In this document: piece after piece, positions 1-4,973 of the stretch | How positions within the stretch are numbered: the stretch's first letter is position 1 | Layout: the number at the start of each line of letters is the position of its first letter | Source of the DNA: Chloroflexota bacterium | Lineage (GTDB): Bacteria > Chloroflexota > Anaerolineae > UBA1429 | DNA: 13,464 nucleotides | Reading direction: 5' to 3' | Assembly: GCA_012513725.1 (NCBI GenBank) | Contig: JAAZBQ010000667.1 | Coordinates: 1 to 13,464, forward strand | Notes under the pieces: model-generated | The model's input: the letters and a program-made list of their open reading frames with translations, nothing else | Databases searched by the model: none | Told to the model about the DNA's origin: nothing | Program-made: the position numbers and the translations under genes

Positions 1-218
1 AAAAGCGGGGAGCGTTCTACTCGTACGGGGAGACGCGGCTGGCCCAGGGGCGCGAGAACGCCAAGGAGTTCCTCCGCGAGAACCCCGAGATGCGCGACGA
101 GATCGAGGCCGCCGTGCGCGCCAGCGCCTCGATCGCCCACTGGGCGGGTGGCGCCGACCTGGATGGCGATGGGGATGGGGATGCCGAAGAGGAGTACGCC
201 GAGCAGGACGTGGCGTAG
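1..218 (+). CDS. recA: RecA recombinase, C-terminal fragment (5' end outside window)
   Basis: RecA is the cytoplasmic strand-exchange ATPase of homologous recombination and the SOS response. Only the last 71 codons are present, read in the frame starting at base 3 and ending with TAG at 216-218. The fragment contains the typical RecA C-terminal stretch AFYSYGETRLAQGRENAKEF, followed by an ENPE...EIE helix; this combination is highly conserved in RecA and matches no other family I know. The ATPase core lies upstream of the window. The tail is acidic, as usual in RecA, but has an Asp-Gly alternation (bases 156-191) fitting the spacing of a calcium-binding loop. It converges on the minus-strand gene ending at 279, with a hairpin between them. 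No recX follows directly on this strand. Confidence 0.93.
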   Translation, partial: KRGAFYSYGETRLAQGRENAKEFLRENPEMRDEIEAAVRASASIAHWAGGADLDGDGDGDAEEEYAEQDVA

Positions 219-237
219 GGGCACACTGGGGACCGCG

Positions 238-265
238 CGGGCCTTGGCTTAGCCGCCAAGGCCCG
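238..265. terminator. Hairpin between convergent recA and the minus-strand operon
   Basis: GGGCCTTGGC at 239-248 is matched by its perfect reverse complement at 255-264, leaving a 6-base loop; C238-G265 adds an eleventh pair. It lies 20 bases after the recA stop and 14 bases after the stop of the minus-strand gene, so it can end transcription from both sides. There is no clear T-run on either side, so it is not a textbook intrinsic terminator, but position and strength support a bidirectional role. Confidence 0.7.
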
Positions 266-278
266 TCCCCCTGCGCCG

Positions 279-1046
279 CTACCCCAGGATCACCTCGAGC
301 CAGGCCGGCTCCGGGGTGGCCAGCGCCCCCTGCCGCACCCGGCCCGTCGGGGGGTAGGCGGCGTACTGGTTATCGATCCACAGCACCAGCCCCATCGGGG
401 CTCGGGGGGAGACGTTCGTCTCCAGGCAGACCTCCCCGTCGACGCTGAGCCGCAGGCCGTCCGGCCACCAGTCGAGGCGGTAATCGTGCCAGGCGGTGGG
501 GTCCAGATCGAGACGGCGCCCGTCCTCGGTGATGAGGCGTCGTGCCAGACGCCGCAAGAGCCGGGCGGCGGGGGGCAGGGCCAGCAGGGGCAACAGGGGC
601 GCGCCGAGGGTCAACAACTCCGAGGGGACGGCCGGCGATCGGAAAGCCGCCGCCAACATGCCGTCGTGGGGCAGGTCGTCGCGCAGCGTCAGGTGGTTGG
701 GGGGCGAGGCGTGAAAGAACCAGGCGGTCTGCGGCAGCGCCGGCAGGCGGCCCTTGGTGGCCCCCTTGCCGAGCCCCAGCGAAAAGGGGTCGTTCCACCA
801 GCCGAACCCCCAGGTGCCTGCCAGACCTCGCGACGAGGCGCGCGCCCGCACCGCCAGGTGGGCGGGCGGCCTCCAGCGCAGGTGCCGGCGGTACAGCCGA
901 GAATAGTCGTCCAACTGGGCGATGCGAAAGTCGTCCGGCGGACCGGCCGGGATCACCAGCCGCCAATGGGCCGCGCCCAGTCGCTCCACGGCCGCTCCCG
1001 GCTTGTGGCGCACCCGCATCGTCGACCAGTCGGTCCCGCCGTTCAT
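279..1046 (-). CDS. Concanavalin A-like / GH16-fold protein, probably non-catalytic
   Basis: A 255-residue protein with no signal peptide. The C-terminal part has the strand pattern of family 16 glycoside hydrolases and related lectin-like beta-sandwiches: WHDYRLDWWPDGLRLSVDGE at about residues 186-205 and a Trp-rich core WGFGWWNDPF at about 79-88. A second signature, AWFFHASPPN, is at about 108-117. The GH16 catalytic pattern E-x-D-x-(x)-E is not visible where it would be expected, so a binding or structural role is more likely than glucan hydrolysis. An Arg/Leu-rich segment at about 150-172 looks like an insertion between strands. The start ATG (1044-1046) overlaps the TGA of the upstream methyltransferase gene (1043-1045), indicating translational coupling. 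The fold assignment is from motif resemblance only; the specific function is unknown. Confidence 0.6.
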   Translation of the reverse strand: MNGGTDWSTMRVRHKPGAAVERLGAAHWRLVIPAGPPDDFRIAQLDDYSRLYRRHLRWRPPAHLAVRARASSRGLAGTWGFGWWNDPFSLGLGKGATKGRLPALPQTAWFFHASPPNHLTLRDDLPHDGMLAAAFRSPAVPSELLTLGAPLLPLLALPPAARLLRRLARRLITEDGRRLDLDPTAWHDYRLDWWPDGLRLSVDGEVCLETNVSPRAPMGLVLWIDNQYAAYPPTGRVRQGALATPEPAWLEVILG

Positions 1047-1744
1047 GGCTCACTCCTCCCCTGCGCAGCCCCTGGCCTCTCGATCACCAGCACGGGCACG
1101 CGGGCTCCGGCGACGCCTTGCGCCACGACGGACATCCGCAGGCCGTGTGGCTCGGCCAGCGCCCCGAGCCGATCGAGGGCGCCGGGCACCGACGCCCCCC
1201 CGTACAGCAGACGAGCCGCGACCCTCGCCAGTCCGCGATCGACCTCCACGTATAGCCCCCCGATGACCAGGCGTCCCCCCGGGCACAGGACCCGCGCCGC
1301 CTCGCGGAACGTGTCCGCCGAGAGGATGTACTGCGCCGGGAACGTGCTCACGATGGTATCGAACGCACCATCGGCGAACGGTAGCGCCTCGGCCCGCCCG
1401 CGTAGCCGGGCAACGCGCGCGCCCCGGCGTGCCAGGGTGCGCCCCATCACCCGCTGCATCTGGAGGGAGGGTTCCAGCCCCACGACCTGCCAGCCCCTGC
1501 CGGCCATCTCGGCCAGGAGGTGCCCGGTGCCCGGGCCAAGTTCCAGAACGCGCGGCCCCCGCACGTGGGCGAGCACCTGTCGGCGCCAGATCGACCAGCG
1601 CCCCAGGCTCACCAGCCAGGCCGCCGCGTCGTAGGCCCAGGCCAGTTCGTGGTACAGCCGGCGGGTGGCCCACAGGTACAGCCGGGCGCGCCACGCACGG
1701 CGTCCGCCCGGCCGCTTCTCGTCCGCACGCTGTCCCTCCGCCAC
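1043..1744 (-). CDS. Class I SAM-dependent methyltransferase (Methyltransf_11 / UbiE-like)
   Basis: A 233-residue cytoplasmic enzyme predicted to move a methyl group from S-adenosylmethionine to an unknown acceptor. The SAM-binding motif I, VLELGPGTG, is at residues 66-74. The acidic residue that binds the ribose is E91 in GLEPS. The AEALPFADGAFDTIV block at about 118-132 and the R-x-L-x-PGG post-motif at about 151-158 complete the Methyltransf_11 pattern. The start is GTG at 1742-1744, chosen because AGGAGG lies six bases upstream on the minus strand and the next in-frame Met falls inside the Rossmann core. The N-terminal 50 residues are Arg/Trp-rich and may form a cap or membrane-touching helix. 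It is the first gene of a two-gene operon with the GH16-fold gene. The fold is sure; the substrate cannot be read from sequence. Confidence 0.85.
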   Translation of the reverse strand: MAEGQRADEKRPGGRRAWRARLYLWATRRLYHELAWAYDAAAWLVSLGRWSIWRRQVLAHVRGPRVLELGPGTGHLLAEMAGRGWQVVGLEPSLQMQRVMGRTLARRGARVARLRGRAEALPFADGAFDTIVSTFPAQYILSADTFREAARVLCPGGRLVIGGLYVEVDRGLARVAARLLYGGASVPGALDRLGALAEPHGLRMSVVAQGVAGARVPVLVIERPGAAQGRSEP

Positions 1745-1774
1745 CGTCCACCTCCTGGTCCTGCTCCTTCCTCA

Positions 1775-1803
1775 AGTATCGTGGCAGGGCCCTGCGCTGG
1801 CAA
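1775..1803 (-). promoter_or_regulatory. Predicted sigma70-type promoter of the methyltransferase operon
   Basis: On the minus strand TTGCCA (1798-1803) and GATACT (1775-1780) are separated by exactly 17 bases. The -35 matches the consensus at 5 of 6 positions and the -10 at 4 of 6. The expected start near 1768 leaves a leader of about 24 bases before the GTG at 1744. A perfect 12-base palindrome, GCAGGGCCCTGC (1784-1795), fills the spacer and could be an operator or chance in GC-rich DNA. Confidence 0.55.
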
Positions 1804-1830
1804 GCGCGCCGGCGCGGGCCGGGGCGCTTG
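1801..1830. promoter_or_regulatory. Inverted repeat between divergent promoters, candidate operator
   Basis: CAAGCGC at 1801-1807 is repeated in reverse complement, GCGCTTG, at 1824-1830, with 16 bases between and a centre-to-centre distance of 23 bases (about two helical turns). The left arm overlaps the -35 of the minus-strand promoter and the right arm overlaps the -35 of the plus-strand promoter. A second palindrome, GGGGCGC-TT-GCGCCCC (1821-1836), overlaps the right arm. The geometry would let one dimeric regulator control both operons; no regulator gene is present in the window. Confidence 0.4.
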
Positions 1831-1855
1831 CGCCCCACCACCCCGCCGCTACAAT
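1828..1855 (+). promoter_or_regulatory. Predicted promoter of the GH38 gene
   Basis: TACAAT (1850-1855) is a 5-of-6 match to the -10 consensus; TTGCGC (1828-1833) lies 16 bases upstream and supplies the TTG of a weak -35. Transcription would start near 1862, leaving about 46 bases before the ATG at 1908. The TACAAT is one of the few AT-rich hexamers in this very GC-rich stretch. Confidence 0.5.
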
Positions 1856-1907
1856 ACCGAGGATAGGGCGGCGCGCGCCGCCTCTGCGCAAAGGGAGGTG
1901 TACCGAA

Positions 1908-4460
1908 ATGGCGGATACTGCTGGCGAGCGGACCATTTACCTGGTGGGGCACGCCCACATCGATCTCGGGTACCGGTGGAAGTGGAACGAGACGGTGCAC
2001 CGGGTCGCACGGGACACGTTCCGCGGGGTGCTGCGCATGATGGACGAGTACCCCGAACTCACCTTTGTCCAGAGCCAACTGGCCATCTACGAGGCGATGG
2101 CCGAGTTCTACCCCGACCTCTTTCGCCAAATCAAGGAGCGCATCGCCGAGGGGCGCTGGATCGTCACCGATGGCTGGTGCGAGTACGACCACACGATGCC
2201 TTCCGGCGAGTCGATGGTGCGCCAGCACCTGCTCGGCTCGCGCTACGCCCGCGAGGAGCTGGGCGTCGACGTGCGCATGGCCTGGGCGCCGGACGCCTTT
2301 TCCGGCCACGTCCACACCCTGCCCACCATTCTGAAGGGCTGTGGGTTCGACTATCTCCTCTTTGGCCGGGGCATGCCCGACGAGATGCCGTTCTTCTGGT
2401 GGGAGGGGCCGGATGGGTCCCAGGTGCTCTCCTACACGCCGGTGTACGGCTACAACGCCGACATCGGGCCCCAGATCCTCGAGCACCTCGATCGCTGGCA
2501 GGAGCTCACCGGCATGAACGCCCGGCTGACCCTCTACGGCCGGGGCGATCACGGCGGGGGCCCCCGGGAGGAGGACCTCCAGGACCTGCAGATCATGCGC
2601 GAGACGGAGCCTGACCTCCGCCTGGAGCACACCACGCCGGAGCGGTTCTTCCGCGAGGTGCTCCTGGCCCAGCCCGAGGTGCCCGTCTACCGCGGCGAGC
2701 TGGGCGGCGGATCCACCGGCTCGCTCACCTCCGAGGCGCGCAACAAAGAGCAGAACCGCCTCGCGGAGACCATGCTCCTCACCGCCGAGCGCTTTGCCAC
2801 CATCTCGGTATTCTTCCAGCGCAAGCCGGTATACGACCGAGTCGACTTTCGCGAGGCCTGGAAGGTCGTCCTCCGCCACCAGTTCCACGACGAGCTGCCC
2901 GGCACGTCGCGGGCGGGAGTGTTCGAGGACAACGCCGCCGACTATGACGTGGTGATGCACACGATGGCCTCCACGCTGCACAATGCCCTGGCCGAGATCG
3001 GCGCCCGGGTGGATACCCGCGGACCCGGCACGCCGGTGATGGTGTTCAACCCCCTCTCGTGGCCGCGCAGCGAGCCCGTGACCGCCCACGTCCGCCTGCC
3101 CAAGGAGCCGGGTCACCTGGCCATGCGCGACGCCCAGGGCCGCAGCGTCCCGGTCCAGGTGGTCTCTACCGAGCGCCGGGGCCCCTTCTGGGACGCGGAG
3201 GTGCTCCTTCCCGTCCGCGACGTGCCCCCGATGGGCTATGCCCTGATCCGCCTGGACGAGGAACGCAAGGCGCCGGCGCCCGAGGAGCCCCTCTCCGTAT
3301 CCGCAAGCACGCTGGAGAACGCCTACCTGCGGGTGGAAGTGAACCGCAAAACCGGGCGCCTGGAGCGCATCTATGACAAGCGCAGCGACCGGGAGTCCCT
3401 CGCCGCCCCGGGGGCCTCGCTGCAGGTGATCGGCGAGCAGACGGGCGCAGCCAGCGCCTGGCGCATCGTCCTCACCGACGAGGTGGAAGAACTGGACGAC
3501 CCCGAATCGGTGGGCGTCGTCGAGCGCGGCCCGGTGCGCGGCATCATCCGCTCGGCGTACCGCTTTCGCGATTCGGTCCTCGTGCAAGACGTCATCCTCC
3601 ACGCGGGGTTGGCCCGGGTGGACGTGCGCCTGGGCGTTTACTGGTATGAGCGGGACCGCTGCCTAAAGGCGGCCGTCCCCGCGGACGTGGATGGCGGCGA
3701 GGCCACCTTTGAGGTGCCTTTTGGCCACATCGTGCGCCCGGCCGACGGCACCGAGGCCCCCGCCCAGAACTGGGTGGACGTCTCGGACGATTCCTACGGC
3801 GTCAGCCTGCTGACCAACTCGCGCTACGGGTTTGACGTGCGCGACAACGTGATGCGCATGACCGTCCTGCGCGGCATCAACGACCTGGATCCCCGCGCCG
3901 ACGAGGGCTACCACGAAGTGCAGTACGCGATCCTGCCCCACGCCGAGGGATGGCGCGAGGCCAAGACCGTCCGGCGGGGCATGGAGTTCAACCTCCAAAT
4001 GCTGGCCCAGCAGGAGTTGCGCCGGGCCGGCATCGTGCCGCCGTGGACCTCCCGGGGCGTGCTGGACGCCATGCCACCCGCCTGGTCGTTCCTCACCCTG
4101 GAGCCCGACAGCGTGGTGCTGACCGCACTCAAGGTGGAGGAAGAGGAGTGGGGCCAGGGGTCGCCGTTCATCGTCCGCCTGCAAGAGACGGAGGGCCGCG
4201 CGACGGAGGCGATCCTGCGGCTGCCGATCACCCTGGCGCACTGCGAGGAGACGAACCACATCGAGGACGCCATCGAGTCTGAGGACGTGCGCTGGGCCGG
4301 CGACACGGTCTCCGTGCGGATGGCGCCCTACAGCGTCAAGACGCTCCGGCTGAGGCTATCCGCCATGACGCTGGGGATCAACCCCGACAAGCAGGGTGCC
4401 GGCGACGTGGGCGTCTTTTCCGCCGGCGACGAGGGGCGCCTGCGCGAGCAGCAGGATTGA
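1908..4460 (+). CDS. Alpha-mannosidase, glycoside hydrolase family 38
   Basis: An 850-residue enzyme expected to release alpha-linked mannose by a retaining, zinc-dependent mechanism. Motifs in order: GHAHIDLGYRWKW at residues 14-26, whose H17 and D19 fit the H-x-D zinc ligands of GH38; WAPDAFSGH at 126-134 with D129 as the expected nucleophile; GRGDHGGGP at 211-219; HQFHDELPGTS at 324-334 with H327 as the third His/Asp-site ligand. The rest is the GH38 middle helical and large C-terminal beta domains. The length resembles bacterial MngB-type enzymes. There is no signal peptide, so it should act in the cytoplasm on imported substrate. The start ATG is set by GGGAGGTG nine bases upstream; reading further upstream in frame (to 1665) gives low-complexity sequence without motifs. 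It is transcribed in the same direction as the Opp operon, 513 bases upstream of it. Confidence 0.92.
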   Translation: MADTAGERTIYLVGHAHIDLGYRWKWNETVHRVARDTFRGVLRMMDEYPELTFVQSQLAIYEAMAEFYPDLFRQIKERIAEGRWIVTDGWCEYDHTMPSGESMVRQHLLGSRYAREELGVDVRMAWAPDAFSGHVHTLPTILKGCGFDYLLFGRGMPDEMPFFWWEGPDGSQVLSYTPVYGYNADIGPQILEHLDRWQELTGMNARLTLYGRGDHGGGPREEDLQDLQIMRETEPDLRLEHTTPERFFREVLLAQPEVPVYRGELGGGSTGSLTSEARNKEQNRLAETMLLTAERFATISVFFQRKPVYDRVDFREAWKVVLRHQFHDELPGTSRAGVFEDNAADYDVVMHTMASTLHNALAEIGARVDTRGPGTPVMVFNPLSWPRSEPVTAHVRLPKEPGHLAMRDAQGRSVPVQVVSTERRGPFWDAEVLLPVRDVPPMGYALIRLDEERKAPAPEEPLSVSASTLENAYLRVEVNRKTGRLERIYDKRSDRESLAAPGASLQVIGEQTGAASAWRIVLTDEVEELDDPESVGVVERGPVRGIIRSAYRFRDSVLVQDVILHAGLARVDVRLGVYWYERDRCLKAAVPADVDGGEATFEVPFGHIVRPADGTEAPAQNWVDVSDDSYGVSLLTNSRYGFDVRDNVMRMTVLRGINDLDPRADEGYHEVQYAILPHAEGWREAKTVRRGMEFNLQMLAQQELRRAGIVPPWTSRGVLDAMPPAWSFLTLEPDSVVLTALKVEEEEWGQGSPFIVRLQETEGRATEAILRLPITLAHCEETNHIEDAIESEDVRWAGDTVSVRMAPYSVKTLRLRLSAMTLGINPDKQGAGDVGVFSAGDEGRLREQQD

Positions 4461-4501
4461 TCGACCAGCACGGCGCGGTCGGGTTCGGCCGGGGCGAACG
4501 C

Positions 4502-4554
4502 TGGCCGGCGGACGACAAGCGCCCCGACCACGCACGATGCGTGGCAAACCGGCC
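4502..4554 (+). terminator. Possible terminator stem after the GH38 gene
   Basis: CCACGCA (4528-4534) and TGCGTGG (4538-4544) form a 7-base-pair hairpin with a 3-base loop; outer arms GGCCGG (4503-4508) and CCGGCC (4549-4554) can also pair. It sits 42 bases after the GH38 stop and just before the next promoter. No T-run follows, so termination is inferred mainly from position. Confidence 0.35.
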
Positions 4555-4572
4555 CACGCTCTGCAGCAGGTG

Positions 4573-4601
4573 TTGATCCCTATGCGGCATTCTAGTATAC
4601 T
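4573..4601 (+). promoter_or_regulatory. Predicted sigma70-type promoter of the transporter operon
   Basis: TTGATC (4573-4578) and TATACT (4596-4601) are separated by 17 bases, with 4 of 6 and 5 of 6 matches to consensus; the overlapping TAGTAT at 4593-4598 is an alternative -10. The surrounding stretch is clearly more AT-rich than the rest of the window. The predicted start near 4608 gives an unusually long leader of about 365 bases before the lipoprotein ATG. Confidence 0.6.
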
Positions 4602-4607
4602 GGTCAT

Positions 4608-4973
4608 CAATACACGCCGGCTCCGCAACGGCAGTCGATAGGCAGTGGCCACTTGGCGTGTGCCCTGCATCTTTGTTAGATCGTTGTAACGCAGAGCCTG
4701 CGGCTTCCTTTATACGACACGCTGATATCTTGAACGGCTGATAGTGCCATCGCGGCCCAAGCGCGCCGCGATGGAGAGCGACCCTCTGGGGTCGCTCGAC
4801 CGCGACAGGTCAGATAACCGTGCCGACCACCTGCCGATGCAGGAAAGGAGGTCTTGCGGGCGCTCATACCACGTACCCGAGCAGGTCTCCTGGCGGGGTA
4901 CCGCACCCCCAGAGCGGCCTGGCACGCGCGCGAGGGTACGCTTCGCAGCAACCGTTCTAGCAAGGAGAGTGAC
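4608..4973 (+). promoter_or_regulatory. Long structured 5' leader of the transporter operon
   Basis: No protein-coding gene is supported here. Stems that can be read directly are: palindrome AGTGGCCACT at 4644-4653; CGCAG/CTGCG at 4690-4702; a perfect 10-pair stem 4747-4756 with 4765-4774; a perfect 9-pair stem 4776-4784 with 4789-4797; CCTGC/GCAGG at 4830-4843. A possible 9-pair stem 4846-4854 with 4883-4891 includes two G-U pairs and shares bases with a following hairpin at 4890-4912. The AAAGGAGGT at 4844-4852 looks like a strong ribosome site but has no normally spaced start codon. The true ribosome site is AAGGAG at 4962-4967. A regulatory RNA or simply a long GC-rich leader are both possible. 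Confidence 0.4.

Noticed and set aside
486..1634. Long plus-strand open frame opposite the methyltransferase and GH16-fold genes
   Set aside because: The translation is Arg/Pro/Gly/Gln low-complexity sequence without any domain, while the opposite strand has clear family motifs, ribosome sites and an ATGA overlap.
1050..3602. 850-codon open frame on the minus strand opposite GH38
   Set aside because: It is antisense to a gene with all GH38 motifs, its translation has no recognisable motif, and long antisense frames are common in GC-rich DNA with strong third-position bias.
4890..4912. T-box-like core GGTACCGC in the transporter leader
   Set aside because: Only the 8-base core matches. The preceding AGGGT, a specifier stem and a downstream intrinsic terminator are not evident, and the core is part of a simple GC-rich hairpin (GCGG-GGTA-CCGC, nested in CTGG/CCAG).
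4854..4973. N-terminal extension of the binding protein from TTG 4854
   Set aside because: It would add 40 residues before the lipoprotein signal peptide and prevent export; the spacing to the SD-like sequence is too short, and ATG 4974 has a good site.
4461..4973. tRNA, CRISPR or mobile-element remnant in the largest intergenic region
   Set aside because: No cloverleaf with the TTC loop, no regularly spaced repeats, and no terminal inverted repeats with target duplication were seen; the content is explained by a promoter and hairpins.
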